The notes below the pieces were generated by a model. The model was not told the DNA's origin. It ran no database searches and saw nothing but the letters and a program-made list of their open reading frames with translations. A DNA stretch of 61,769 nucleotides, from positions 1 through 61,769 of IMG/VR virus record IMGVR_UViG_3300006033_000029. One strand, given 5' to 3'. Origin of the DNA: a virus. The position numbers were made by a program, and so were the translations under genes. Position 1 is the stretch's first letter; each line of letters begins with the position of its first letter. Below, in pieces: positions 22,773 through 33,500 of this stretch.

Positions 22773-23213
22773 TCAGTCGATGTTTGTGCCGATAACCAGC
22801 CGCAGCACCCGCACTTCGGCCCCGACAGTCACTGTCTTCTGGTTCACGATCAGCTTGCTCATCGCCTCTGCCATATTCTCGCTGACCTCGCCTTGGTGCG
22901 TAGGCTCCCCATCCGTACCATAGATGCGGAAGAAGCTGATGTCGCCGGCATCGAGCGCCTCTTGTGCCGGGGTCGTCGACAGTGCTGCTTCGACGACCCC
23001 GCTACCCCCGATCTGGGCGGCCGGCCCAAACATCGAATCCTCGAATTCGAAGGAGCACACATGGCGGTTCTGCGCGACGTTCAGGGCGGCTGCAGCGCTT
23101 GTCGGCACAGGACCGGTGTACAGCGAGAGACTTGCGCTACCTGGGCCGGGGGCGAAAGGTGCATCGGCAACGGCCCGCACCATGGCAATGGCGACAGGGA
23201 CTGTGATCAGCAT
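22773..23213 (-). CDS. Tail protein of unknown function (146 aa)
   Basis: Start ATG 23213 with GGAGG 5 nt upstream, immediately after the stop of the tail-tip gene. Starts MLITVPVAIAMVRAVADAPFA and later has HVCSFEFEDSMFGPAAQI and a charged, helical C-terminus. It sits between the tail-tip protein and DUF2793, so it is probably structural or an assembly factor. No family recognised. Confidence 0.5.
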   Translation of the reverse strand: MLITVPVAIAMVRAVADAPFAPGPGSASLSLYTGPVPTSAAAALNVAQNRHVCSFEFEDSMFGPAAQIGGSGVVEAALSTTPAQEALDAGDISFFRIYGTDGEPTHQGEVSENMAEAMSKLIVNQKTVTVGAEVRVLRLVIGTNID

Positions 23214-23214
23214 C

Positions 23215-25512
23215 TCATCCTCCATATGACGTACCGTAGTCGTACCCATAGCCGACGCCGATCACGGCAAGAATCGAGTGGCCTTGAATGGATTCGCCTG
23301 CTGATGTCTTGGCGGTCGCCTTGACGAAGCCGCGCGTGAAACTTCCAAACGCAGATGCAGGCAGCGTATATGAGGTGCCCGTAAGCCCGTCGGTTGTGCT
23401 GATGACCATGCCATCTTCGCCGATCACGGTTATCGTTGTCGTCTGCCCCGCTTCCGGAGTAACGCTGGGATCGTTCCATGAGAGCAGAACCGAGTCTTCC
23501 GTGAGACGATTGCGGTTCTTCCATGTCAACGCGAGGCTTGTCGCCCCTATGGCCGTGACAGTGCCATCTTCCACGCCGTTGACGCGGAAGTCGGCCGGGC
23601 GTGTGGGAAGCCAAGGGCGACGGCTTAGAGTGCCGTCCAGATCGGGGGAGTCATCCAGCGCCAGCACACCCAGAGAAGTCATGCTGAGAAGCCTGTATGT
23701 CACCGGCTGATCGCCAACGCGCACCGTGGCGTCGTAGAAGTCGGCGTCGGGGGAAATGAACCAGACCGGCGATCCTGCCGACCAGGCTCTCGGAACCGTA
23801 TCCAGCATTCCTCGCTGCAGCGTGACCGTGTTGAGCCCGATGGCAGTGACGAGGCATATTTCTTGCGAGCCGTCGCCCGTACCTAGCAGAGCGAAGTGCC
23901 CGACGTCGACGCCGTAGCCGCTGGTAGGCACGGTGACAGTTGCAACGCTGGTGGTACCGGAGAACGGCAGCGCCGACACCAGCGACGAACGGCTGAGCAG
24001 ACTCTTCGTCTCGGCACCTTCCCAGACGAGCCCGACGCCGGGCACCGCACCCTCGGACATGATGACGTAGGAGGACACGTCATTGCTCGCGTCAGCGGCC
24101 AGCACACCTGCGATCACATCAGGATCGCTCAGCGAACTGATGTCTTCCCCGGATTGCACGAGGAAATAGTAGGGCAGGGTGATGACCTGAGAGAAGTCCA
24201 GCGGTGAGGGCACTTCGGTCTGAGGCACCCAAGCCGTCGATGGCGGGGTCATGTATGTGCCGACATCGAGCGCGAAGATGTCCTCGGTCAGCGACAGTTT
24301 GACCTTGGAGTCGTTCGTCTTGCCGTAGTCGACCTCTCCGACACGCATGACGATGCCATCCATGCCATGTTCCGGCCAAGTGACTTTCACGCAGTCTCCG
24401 GGCACGACGCGCCAGGCAGAACGGTTCACGATCGCAGTGCAGGACATCAGAGGCGCCGCTGCGACACGCAGATCGCGCTGCGCGAGCCGCATCGCCAAGT
24501 CCTTGTTCCGGACTCCCTTCATGGATTTGGTCTGGCTGACAATCTCCTGGATCGCCATGTTCCCGAGATCCTGAGCGGTGACCGTCTCTTCTTCCTCGTT
24601 CTCGGGGTTTGTCCATGTGACGCTGAGTTCGTTGATTGTCTCGCCCCAAGCCTTGCGCTGGAAGCCCTTCAAATCGGCGTTGTCGGGTGTGATATGAAAG
24701 AGGGTTTCGGGGTCGTAGTCGTCCCTGATCAACTTGATGTCGAACAGTCCTGTCGCAGGATTTACGAAGATCACGCCCTCCACATATTCCAGCATCGAGG
24801 CGATGAAGTCTTCGCCGCTCTGCTGTTCCACCCAAAGGACAGATACTCCGATACCCTCGTTGAAGACGACTTGGGAGACAGCATCGAAGTTCGCGGTGTT
24901 GATGGCACTTGTCGCAATGCCGAGCCCCCAATCGGTGTTGGTCATCACCTCGTAGATGATGTGGATCGGGTTCGCGTCATCACCAACCATCGCGTAGAGC
25001 GAGTTGAGCACTTTCGGAGCCCGTCGCGCTTTAACCCAGACAGCAGGAATGTTCGGTTGGTTGGCGCGCCAATAGAAGCCCTTCTGGCTCGCGATGGTGA
25101 CGTTGGCAAAAGCAGTGGCGAGACCGAGTACGTTGCCGATGATGCCAGTGCCGTATGAGCCAGATGGCCCGCCACTGACATGACCGCTGAAGAATAGAGA
25201 AGCGATGCCGCGATGCGCAGGGCACGTTGCCTCAGTTCGACCCATCTTGTTTGCCAGGTATTCGGGAATCGTCTGCGAAAACCTGCCATCCAAGTATGTG
25301 ACTGCACCTGAGACTCCACCTTCCTTCTTGATACCGCCGAAAAGATCCTGGTTGTCGATCCGGATAACAGCAGACGTGTCCAGATCGCCGCTCCAAATCT
25401 CTTTCTCATCAACGAAGATAGCCTTGATGGCATCGACAGGCCCCGTGGCAAATCCATACCAGAGGGACATGTAATACTGGACGACTTCGATCTTCGGCTT
25501 CTTAGACCCCAC
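23215..25512 (-). CDS. Tail tip / host specificity protein (gpJ-like, 765 aa)
   Basis: GTG 25512. It forms the distal tail tip that contacts the host. The N-terminal region (VVQYYMSLWYGFATGPVDAI, then IWSGDLDTSAVIRIDNQ) and a central tip-attachment region (IIYEVMTNTDWGLGI, DFIASMLEYVEGVIFVNPAT, FDIKLIRDDYDPETL) are characteristic of phage tail-tip J/tail_3 proteins. The C-terminal third consists of fibronectin-like beta domains. Shorter than lambda gpJ (about 1130), so more domains reside in neighbouring genes. Confidence 0.82.
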   Translation of the reverse strand: MGSKKPKIEVVQYYMSLWYGFATGPVDAIKAIFVDEKEIWSGDLDTSAVIRIDNQDLFGGIKKEGGVSGAVTYLDGRFSQTIPEYLANKMGRTEATCPAHRGIASLFFSGHVSGGPSGSYGTGIIGNVLGLATAFANVTIASQKGFYWRANQPNIPAVWVKARRAPKVLNSLYAMVGDDANPIHIIYEVMTNTDWGLGIATSAINTANFDAVSQVVFNEGIGVSVLWVEQQSGEDFIASMLEYVEGVIFVNPATGLFDIKLIRDDYDPETLFHITPDNADLKGFQRKAWGETINELSVTWTNPENEEEETVTAQDLGNMAIQEIVSQTKSMKGVRNKDLAMRLAQRDLRVAAAPLMSCTAIVNRSAWRVVPGDCVKVTWPEHGMDGIVMRVGEVDYGKTNDSKVKLSLTEDIFALDVGTYMTPPSTAWVPQTEVPSPLDFSQVITLPYYFLVQSGEDISSLSDPDVIAGVLAADASNDVSSYVIMSEGAVPGVGLVWEGAETKSLLSRSSLVSALPFSGTTSVATVTVPTSGYGVDVGHFALLGTGDGSQEICLVTAIGLNTVTLQRGMLDTVPRAWSAGSPVWFISPDADFYDATVRVGDQPVTYRLLSMTSLGVLALDDSPDLDGTLSRRPWLPTRPADFRVNGVEDGTVTAIGATSLALTWKNRNRLTEDSVLLSWNDPSVTPEAGQTTTITVIGEDGMVISTTDGLTGTSYTLPASAFGSFTRGFVKATAKTSAGESIQGHSILAVIGVGYGYDYGTSYGG

Positions 25513-25711
25513 GGCGCTGCCTCAGCATCTCTACGGCCTTCAAGGCCAGCCCGTCGCCGGTTGCAAGCAAAAGTTCGGCGCTCACACCGTTTTCCAGAAA
25601 GGAACGGAAGTCGATGCCGTGCGAATCGCACCAACTTTTCTGACCACGAACGCAGAAGCCGCAACTAATGAGATCGCGCGCAGTGATCCTGAAGTCTGAC
25701 GTCTCGCTCAT
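25502..25711 (-). CDS. Small tail-cluster protein (69 aa)
   Basis: ATG 25711. The core ITARDLISCGFCVRGQKSWC followed by HGIDFRSFLENGVSAELLLA and TGDGLALKAVE is a recognisable conserved family just before tail-tip genes in alphaproteobacterial phages. Function unknown; the cysteine trio may bind metal. It overlaps both neighbours. Confidence 0.6.
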   Translation of the reverse strand: MSETSDFRITARDLISCGFCVRGQKSWCDSHGIDFRSFLENGVSAELLLATGDGLALKAVEMLRQRRGV

Positions 25712-25932
25712 GCTTTCACCTTGCGCTTCACATACTGCTTGTCGCCAAACCAGAGGCAGTTGGGGCTCTTGATCGTCTTGGTGCCGAACAGCACCGGAAT
25801 AGGGCGCCCGGCGTCGGCCGTAGGATCATCCGCCTCGGTGATTGCCGAGTCGTCGATCTTCGGCTTTGGCATGATGAGATACGAGATCACCATCAGGGCC
25901 AAGCCGACGATCAGTTGCAGAAAGAGTCCCAT
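25708..25932 (-). CDS. Small membrane-anchored tail-cluster protein (74 aa)
   Basis: ATG 25932. A single hydrophobic helix (FLQLIVGLALMVISYLIM) is followed by PKPK, an acidic linker, and the conserved end PVLFGTKTIKSPNCLWFGDK. This family regularly precedes the tail-tip protein. The helix suggests a role in the tip or in membrane passage during DNA entry, which is inference. Confidence 0.6.
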   Translation of the reverse strand: MGLFLQLIVGLALMVISYLIMPKPKIDDSAITEADDPTADAGRPIPVLFGTKTIKSPNCLWFGDKQYVKRKVKA

Positions 25933-25980
25933 CGCGTTTCCGATATTCCGTTATAGGTAATCTATAGCACGAAAGGTGAC

Positions 25981-26811
25981 TTAGTAGAACAGGTTCGATC
26001 TGCTCACGGGGTTCTTCGTGGGGATGAAGGGGCATCCACCGAAGTTGTGGATATTGTTGTGAGAATTGCATCCCGCCTCGTCTCTGGTGCAGCCCCGAAT
26101 CACCGTCACTGCCGTGCCGGTTACGATCCCCTTTGGCGCTCCACTGAGCGTCAGAGTGTCACCGACGATTCGCACGATCGAGCGTACCTCGCGGTCGCCG
26201 GCCGCGTTCAACCACTCTGCCATGCCGCCGATATAATCGCTCACTGGCCTGGGGTTCCAACCGCCGACCAGAGTGATCCTGTGACCGCTGACCGAACTCA
26301 CGACAGCATCGGTCGACGCCGCAGTCTTGTTTGCGTTGCACCAGGGGCCGTAGAGTTTGTGCGAGCATCCGTAGCTGTAGTGCCGCCTCAGCCCGAAGCG
26401 CTTCATCGAAGTCCGGGCAGACTCGCAGTTCAAGATCAGTTCCGGCGCTTCACGCTTGGCAGACAGGATCCTGCCGGCCCAGATGGTGAGGAATTGAGCA
26501 TCGGGGTCGTTCAGGTGGCCTTGGAAGATCGTCAGCGCGACCTCTTGGGAAGGCGGGTAAGCCAAGAAAAGATCGGCGACGTCGAGTTTCAGCGACAGAC
26601 GAACTTCCATCGCTGCCTTGTCCATGTTGCCCTTCACCACGATGGCGCCCCGGGTCACTGCGACAGAGCGATAGAGGCGTCCATCGTGTGTGATGTCATA
26701 AGGGGCGTCCGTGTAGGCATAGTAACTGCTGGTCGACTCACCATACCTGATCAGGAACAAGTTGCAGGGCGTGCCCTTGCTGCGGCTGTTTTCGCGGGCG
26801 TTCAGGCTCAT
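25981..26811 (-). CDS. BR0599/DUF2163-type tail protein (276 aa)
   Basis: The C-terminal signature GCTRDEAGCNSHNNIHNFGG followed by CPFIPTKNP is that of the phage BR0599 family, shared with gene transfer agents. The N-terminal part (RYGESTSSYYAYTDAPYDIT, then RGAIVVKGNMDKAAMEV) fits the companion DUF2163-like domain. It belongs to the hub region of the tail. Confident family call, with the exact structural role less certain. Confidence 0.8.
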   Translation of the reverse strand: MSLNARENSRSKGTPCNLFLIRYGESTSSYYAYTDAPYDITHDGRLYRSVAVTRGAIVVKGNMDKAAMEVRLSLKLDVADLFLAYPPSQEVALTIFQGHLNDPDAQFLTIWAGRILSAKREAPELILNCESARTSMKRFGLRRHYSYGCSHKLYGPWCNANKTAASTDAVVSSVSGHRITLVGGWNPRPVSDYIGGMAEWLNAAGDREVRSIVRIVGDTLTLSGAPKGIVTGTAVTVIRGCTRDEAGCNSHNNIHNFGGCPFIPTKNPVSRSNLFY

Positions 26812-26813
26812 GG

Positions 26814-28532
26814 TCAGGTCTCCGCAGGGACGTAGCGCAACGCTTGCATTGTCAAGCTGATCTGCGAAGTTTCATCGGTCAACCACTGGACGGTCAGACC
26901 ATCGGTCGAGAAGCGCCAGAGGGGGAGCCAGCATATCTGCAAGATCAGCGCCGGGTCTGCCGTGTTGAACAGCGGGGTCGTCAGACCAATCACCGTATCG
27001 TTCCCATTCTCATCGGAAATGAAGGTGATCGTGTCGATGTGCAGCGCTTCATAAGTACCATTGGCGTAGAAGATGATCAGGTCTTTGTAAACCACGTCAT
27101 CGAGATAGTCCTGATAAATCTCGCGCCCTTCAAAACGAAGTCCGAATGTCCCAGCCGGGGCCACACTCTTCAACTTGAGATCCTCGGCAAAGGTCGGCAT
27201 GAAGAACTCGCCTTGCGCCCCCCTGTTGCGTCGGAAGAAGTCCACGATGGCGTCGGTGCGCTCACGAGACGACCCGATGTATTGGGCCTTGTGGATGCGC
27301 ATGTTGAAAGGTCTGGGGATGTTGAAATCCTTGCGCCCCTTCCCGTAGTCAATGATTTCCAGCGCCGCCTCGAACTCCGGCGCGACAGAAGACGCCCAAT
27401 CGGGACGTTCGAGAAAGAGTTCTCGTCCGAGATGAAACGCAGTCCCCGCTGGCACCGACCACCAAAGTTCCTCGCCAGGATCAGCGTCAAAGGTGACGTT
27501 CACCGACGCCGTGCGGTTCGTAAGCTGGGATGCCGTGATCTTGGTGCCGAGGTAGCCCACATATGCCGGATAGACCTTGCTGCCTGCAACCCAACTCCGA
27601 TCGAGGTCAGAAGTCAGAATAACCGAGTTGCCAACCGCAGTGTCGATCTTGCGTACGGCAAACTCAGACTGCGAAGCATTTCCGCGCATCAGCACAACGG
27701 TTCTCCCCGGAAGCATCCAGTCGACAGATTCTTCCAGGACCAGGGTGTTATGCCCAGCATTGGCGTCTTCGATCAATGCGATTCCATGACTGAAATCCGG
27801 CATCAGTGTGCTCTTGTTTTGCCAAGAAGCCATCTGCCGAATGAACTGCCGGAACGTGCCTTCGTTGACCAAAGTCGTGAACTTGATAGCCATCCTTGGG
27901 TCGGTGCGGTTGGCGATCCGTTGCTCGAAGCCGCTGCGTGAGGCAATGATCTCGGTCATGAATTCGTAAGACACTTCGACCGGGCTGGTCCAGTTCGGTA
28001 GAAATGCCCAGACCTTTGCGCGAACACCGGTGACCGGCAGAGCCACTTGCTCAGTCGGAGTGAACTCGAATACGATCGAGAAGTCGACGTCGGGGTCACC
28101 ATTCTCATCGGCGGTGACGACGAACGTTTTCTGCGCGAGGGGTTTCATGGTCAGCGGTAGAGCAACGCCGCTGACAGAAACACTTTCATCCCCGGAAGTG
28201 TCGATGCTGGACAGAACCACTGTGCTGCGCTTTGCGTTCCACATTACCGCCGTCCGACCAACTGTCGCCGAGATGGCGCCGAAGTCGATCGTTTGTGGAA
28301 TGAACCAGATGCGGTTGTAGAAGTCGTCGTAGAAGGAGGGCAGCAAGTCTCCCGCGTAGGTCTGCAAACCATAGCGAGTAGATGGCTGATTGATGTCCGC
28401 ATCACCATAAATGCAATCCACACCTTCGACCGCACTCTCCCACATGTTGGTGTTGAGCGGTCTGATCGGCGAGAGCGCCGAAGTCTTGGAGAATTCACCT
28501 ACTGTGATGAAATAGCCCGGGAACGACGGCAT
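26814..28532 (-). CDS. Tail protein (572 aa), hub region
   Basis: Start ATG 28532 (TGATG overlap); the frame upstream to 28652 is read-through. The protein begins PSFPGYFITVGEFSKTSALS and is built of mixed beta domains, with a segment MAIKFTTLVNEGTFRQFIRQ typical of long tail proteins that bind the tip. The C-terminal 200 residues contain RRNRGAQGEFFMPTFAEDL, which resembles DUF2460-like tail assembly domains. Structural role inferred. Confidence 0.6.
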   Translation of the reverse strand: MPSFPGYFITVGEFSKTSALSPIRPLNTNMWESAVEGVDCIYGDADINQPSTRYGLQTYAGDLLPSFYDDFYNRIWFIPQTIDFGAISATVGRTAVMWNAKRSTVVLSSIDTSGDESVSVSGVALPLTMKPLAQKTFVVTADENGDPDVDFSIVFEFTPTEQVALPVTGVRAKVWAFLPNWTSPVEVSYEFMTEIIASRSGFEQRIANRTDPRMAIKFTTLVNEGTFRQFIRQMASWQNKSTLMPDFSHGIALIEDANAGHNTLVLEESVDWMLPGRTVVLMRGNASQSEFAVRKIDTAVGNSVILTSDLDRSWVAGSKVYPAYVGYLGTKITASQLTNRTASVNVTFDADPGEELWWSVPAGTAFHLGRELFLERPDWASSVAPEFEAALEIIDYGKGRKDFNIPRPFNMRIHKAQYIGSSRERTDAIVDFFRRNRGAQGEFFMPTFAEDLKLKSVAPAGTFGLRFEGREIYQDYLDDVVYKDLIIFYANGTYEALHIDTITFISDENGNDTVIGLTTPLFNTADPALILQICWLPLWRFSTDGLTVQWLTDETSQISLTMQALRYVPAET

Positions 28533-29527
28533 CAGTTGCTCCTGTAGGCATAGCCCAAGTAGACAGAGGATTCGTACAAGCGGTAAGAACTTCCACCCGC
28601 TGCTGGCTCCGCAGCGCTGTCCCGCTTGCTCGTTGCTGCGAACGCTCGCCAAGTTTCCGAACCGACAGTGAGTACTGCCCGTGGCTCGATGAACTGGTTG
28701 TTGATCAGACGTACCCCTGAAGGCTTCCCGATGGCTCGGAAGCGCACATCCCCTGTCACGGTCTGTGTCGCGTAGAGGTTTACCGGGATCAGGATGTTGG
28801 CACCCGAGAACTGGCTCACAGCCTTTGCGACCAGCGGGTCGTTGATAGAATCGGCGAAGCCGCCAAGCACCTCATCTCCGATGTAGGATGACGGAACACT
28901 CGTGCCACGGGGGTTGCGGAAACGTCGCCAAGTGACAATGTTGTCGGGGTGGACGATACGGACGCCACCAGATTCATCGTCGGCCCAAGCGGTCTGAACA
29001 TTTGAAAAGAGGAAGTTCTTGCGACTGCGAGAACTCATGCCACTCGAACCCACAAAACTGCCCATCGGGCCGTTCTGAGATGAGATAACTTCACCGCCCT
29101 GATAATCGCCGATCTTCTCCATGAAGCCGAGGTAGAGGTGGCGGTACAGGTTGTAGCCATGCTCAGTAACGATAGCGATGAAGGGTTCGGGCGTCAGCAT
29201 CCCGATCAGGTAGACCTTCTGAGGGTGCTGGATGATGGCAACAGCGGGTGCTGCCGTGGTCGCAAAGATGGGTGCCCTGATCGTCGACTTCGGAACGATA
29301 CCGCTGATCGTTTCCTGCGCAGTCCAGCGCAGATCCCGGTTGACGCCGCTGGTGATGCTGGAGAGAGCGAAAGCGACGCCGCCAGGGCCTGCGCCATTGT
29401 AGTTGGGATGTCGCACGATCGGGTTGGATGCGGTACCCGACACATCGAAACCAAGTGCCGTGGCGAAGGCATGGACGAGCGGAGGAATGTCGCTCATCGC
29501 GCTGATGATGTGTTCGCTATATGCCAT
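28532..29527 (-). CDS. Tail structural protein (331 aa)
   Basis: ATG 29527. Starts MAYSEHIISAMSDIPPLVHA. The pattern resembles the next protein upstream (both begin MAY and carry a pattern of a capsule-like beta domain), so they may be paralogues. Composition is strand-rich with few charged runs (YRLYESSVYLGYAYRSN at the end). No catalytic motif. Position between tape measure and hub supports a distal tail or tip part. Confidence 0.5.
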   Translation of the reverse strand: MAYSEHIISAMSDIPPLVHAFATALGFDVSGTASNPIVRHPNYNGAGPGGVAFALSSITSGVNRDLRWTAQETISGIVPKSTIRAPIFATTAAPAVAIIQHPQKVYLIGMLTPEPFIAIVTEHGYNLYRHLYLGFMEKIGDYQGGEVISSQNGPMGSFVGSSGMSSRSRKNFLFSNVQTAWADDESGGVRIVHPDNIVTWRRFRNPRGTSVPSSYIGDEVLGGFADSINDPLVAKAVSQFSGANILIPVNLYATQTVTGDVRFRAIGKPSGVRLINNQFIEPRAVLTVGSETWRAFAATSKRDSAAEPAAGGSSYRLYESSVYLGYAYRSN

Positions 29528-29530
29528 TTC

Positions 29531-30517
29531 TCACTCCAACCGGATCGCCATGTAGGTGCTTGTCGTCGAGCGGAATACGTTCTGAACGACGAGATGATCG
29601 ACAGATTCGATCTGCACAGTATTCTCGGACGCATTGCCGACACCAGGGCAGACGTAGCATCCGTCGAGTACGCCGAACATCTGCAACGAGTTGTTCGTCT
29701 GGATCAGAGTGATGGGATCCAGCGGGAAAATGCCGCCATAAGACATCATCTGTCTGGACCGAATGGAATTGTAGCCGGGCGTCTCGTAGGAACCGCTTGC
29801 TGCTGAAAGCAGAAAACGGTTACCGCCGTCCACATCGTATTCCTGATAGCGGTACGGGCCAATACATGCCTGGGCTCTGGAGTCGTTAACAGACGGGGCG
29901 TTCATCCAGCCGCCGTTTGGCCCGAGAATATACCCACTAGCCCTGTCGACGCCGGAACCGGCATAAGGAGAGAAGGGAAACGCGGCATGGGCATCTACAG
30001 TCGAACGCCAGGATGCGACTTCGGACGACGCGCTCGAAGAGCCACCGATAAAGAGCGGGTAGGGATATTCAGTGGGGAGCGCGTAGGGTAGGAAGAGACC
30101 GCAGTACGCCACCTCGTAAACGGTGCTCATGTTCGCCACGACCATGAAGCGTCGCCCGCTCGCAACGAACCAGTATTTCATCGGCCCGGCGTCAAGCCAG
30201 ATTCGCACCCCGGGGGAGACGTTGAGGTGTTCGGTAACGAGCAGAGCGGACGAGTTGATGGCACTCATCCCGTGGAACTGAATCCTGTGATCGTCAGTGC
30301 CAGTCGTCGTTGTCAACGCCATGCTGATGAAGATCGAATCGGTGCCAGCCGCACCCGGGCCACGGAGGACCACACCCGATGTCGAACCGCTCGGGTGCGT
30401 CCAGACCACATCCCATTCTTCCCCCGCCGCGACAAGGGACACATCTGCCGTGAGGAACGCGAGAAGCTTGTTCCAAAGGTCGGTGCTGCTCGTCGCGATA
30501 CCTGTCGCGTAAGCCAT
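29531..30517 (-). CDS. Tail structural protein (328 aa)
   Basis: ATG 30517. Starts MAYATGIATSSTDLWNKLLA, followed by DVVWTHPSG and GVVLRGPGAAGTDSIFISM. The FVASGRRFMVVANMSTVYE segment and the aromatic C-terminus are like virion beta-domain proteins. It starts right after the tape measure, where distal tail proteins occur. Function inferred from order only. Confidence 0.5.
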   Translation of the reverse strand: MAYATGIATSSTDLWNKLLAFLTADVSLVAAGEEWDVVWTHPSGSTSGVVLRGPGAAGTDSIFISMALTTTTGTDDHRIQFHGMSAINSSALLVTEHLNVSPGVRIWLDAGPMKYWFVASGRRFMVVANMSTVYEVAYCGLFLPYALPTEYPYPLFIGGSSSASSEVASWRSTVDAHAAFPFSPYAGSGVDRASGYILGPNGGWMNAPSVNDSRAQACIGPYRYQEYDVDGGNRFLLSAASGSYETPGYNSIRSRQMMSYGGIFPLDPITLIQTNNSLQMFGVLDGCYVCPGVGNASENTVQIESVDHLVVQNVFRSTTSTYMAIRLE

Positions 30518-30522
30518 ATCTC

Positions 30523-33500
30523 TCAGCCCTCCATAGCCTGTTTGAACGCAGCAGGGTTCGCCCTGATGTAGTTCAGAATGGTTTCTTCGCCGACAACGTT
30601 GCTCAGCGACTCCTTTAGGAAGGAAGCCGCGTCGAACATGTTGACGATCTTCGTTCTACCGACAGGCTGTGCCATCCCGCCACCGTTCCTGATGTGACGC
30701 GGGTCGTTCTCGGTGAGCACTTCTTCGCCTGCCTTCAGGATCGCAGGCACCTCATTGGGCTTCAGCCCGGCAATACCGCCAGAGTGGTAGCGCATGGCGC
30801 CGCTGAACCAGGCGGGGCTGACGTTCCGCGAGCCGACGCCAACACCGGAGGCTCCGACAACACCGCCCGTGTGCATGAGTCCGACGCCGAACAGACCGCC
30901 AGAGATGCTCTTGGAAATCTGCTGCAAGGTGTTGAAGAGCGCCTGCTTGATGATCATCTTCGCGATCTCCATCAGAAAGTCGGCCGCGAACTGACGGAAT
31001 GCTTCTCCGAGTGCGCCAACAGCATCCTCGCCGTTCGCGATAGCCTGCGCGAACTTGTCGAACATATTCAAGATGCCGCTGTCGAGCATGTTGAAGATGT
31101 TCTCTTGAACCTGCTGCTGCGTGTAAGCCGCCTGCCGAGCGGCATTACCCACGCTTTGCAGAGACAAAGCAAGAGCGTTGTTCTGAGCGACCGCCGCAGC
31201 AGCCTTGTCCCCGCCCATCACGCTATACAGTTGATTGGCCTGCGCGATTGCTTCTGACAGTTGGGTGTTGACCCCTGCGATCTGCCCTTCGAGTTCCTGG
31301 ACCTTGGCGGTATTGCCTTGATCTTCGTAGATGCGCCGCTGTTCGATCAGCGCGTTGCGCTGACTTTCGAGTGCGTTGATACGCTCCTCGATCTGTTCCA
31401 GTTCGGTCTTTGCACCTTTTTGTGCCTGCAGAGCCTCGTTCAAGTCATACTGCGCTCCGAGCAACTCGCGCGCCCGGGCGATCTCCTCCTCGGTGATAGC
31501 CGGGTTCTGCTCGCGGAGGGCTCTGATCTGCTCCTCGATGAAGGCTTCGCGCTCTTTGCCCTCCATCTTCTTCTGAAGCATCTCGTTCTCGAAGCCCAAG
31601 TCGGCGAGCGACTGCGCGGTCGCTTCCCGCTGCTTCTTCTGCTCATCGGCGATACGCTCTTCCTCAGAGACACGCTTCCTGGTCTCTTCGGCGATACCAC
31701 CATATGCCGCGAGAAGGCCCTCGGCGCGTGCCTGATGGGCTGACATCTGATTATACACCTTGTCGGAAACATCACCAGGAGCGCCACCGTTGTGCTCATC
31801 GGTTGCGTGGATCTTGGATGCGTCACCGGCGTTGATTGCCGCGTAGATTTGGAGCAGACCGTCGCCAGCTTTGACGCCAGCATCTTCGAGGTATTTTCCG
31901 ACTGCGCGGATTTGCTCTTCGATGGAAGAGTCCGCCGAGACGCCATACTTCGCAGCCTGCGGTTCTCCCCACTGAATGAGACCACGGTGCTGTCCCCACT
32001 GCGTAGTTGGACCCGCCTTCCAAGGATCGAACGTGCCACCAGTCTCGTACGACATCACCGTGAGCAGATCTTTTGCGCTGAGGCCCATCTGCTCGGCGAG
32101 TTCCGTCGTAGCGCGAACGAGTTCTTCCATCTGAGCGCCTTGCGGCGTGCCACGTTCGGTCGTGTATTTGGCTTCGTAGTCGCTCGAATCCAGTTTCGGA
32201 ATGTTGATGTTGGCGAAGCCCTGTCCCCAAAGCTTCATCACTTCGAGGATCTTGGAGTAGTCACCACTCTCCCAGGCAGCGACCAGCGCCGACCATGCCG
32301 TTGCGTTCAACTCAGTCGTCTTCTTGAGTTTCTCCATCTCCTCGCGGAGTTCGGGGATGAAGCCTTTCAGTTTGTCGATGGCATCGGCATAGGTGATTGT
32401 GGACGTGGCACCTTCATCAAAGGATCTGCTGGCATCGTCAGCCGACTCGGCCACATCCTTGAGTTTGGCGTCAGATAGCCCGAGTGCTTCGCTCACGAGG
32501 TCGATCTTGCTGCCGAAATTCTGCGCGATCTGAGCCGCCAGCGACGTCCGATCAGCTTGCTCTTCGAGGGCGCGGGCCTGATCGAGAAGCGTTTCTAGGT
32601 ACTTCTGCGCATCGGCGTTGCCACGCGCAATCGCTTCCTTGTAAAGCTTTTCCAGTTCAAGACGATAGTCCTTGGCTCTGATGGTACCGTCTTCCAAAGC
32701 GCTTCCGAGTGACTGCAACGAAAGCGTCAGTTCGCGGGCGTCTCCGTTGAAACCACCTGCCCAGGAAAAATCCACAGCAGTCGTGCTTCTGGCTGCGCGA
32801 GCCGCTTCGTCCCGCAGTCGACCATAGGCGTCGACCATCTGACGCAGACTTGCGTTGGCCTGGTCCAGCGAGACGGCTTTGATGGCATCGCCCCACTCCC
32901 CGGTCTTGTCCTTCACATTGTCGTAATTCTCAAGAACTGCCGACATGATGCGGTTGTGTTCGTCGAGCGCTGCCGTGGTCGCGTCGACCCCAGACGCCCA
33001 ATTCGTGAGCAGCGGGACCGCCAGTAGAGATGCCAAGGTGATCAGGACGCCTACAGGCCCACCAAGAGCGACGAGGGCGCCGTTCAGCAGCGCGAGGGCG
33101 CCGCGCCATACACCAAGCGCACCGGCGATAGCGAGGCTGCTCGTGCGAGCCAACAGGGTGCGAGCCGAGAAGGTCGCAACGAGGTTGCCCGCCGTCAGCA
33201 TCGTGGTGCCGAGGAGCGCCGCTCGGCCCTGCGCTGATAGCAGTTGTGCGCCCATTGCCACGGCGGAAGCCCCGACCGTCCTCAGAGCCGCTCCAAATGC
33301 CGTGGTCTGCGTCACCGCCATCTGCTGACGCGCGCCGAGTTCTGCGGTTCCGACGGCGGCGGTCCGCAGATTCGCCACCATCAACTGAATGTTCTGGATG
33401 CTCGAATTGAGCCAGGACGCGAGTTTCAGGCTGATGATCAGTTGCAGAACGTCGCCAAAGAACTCAGCGTTTTCCACGAGATAACGAAGCCCATCAGCCG

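Noticed and set aside
26844-27941. A 365-residue plus-strand ORF
   Set aside because: Antisense to the long tail gene at 26814-28532 and without motifs.
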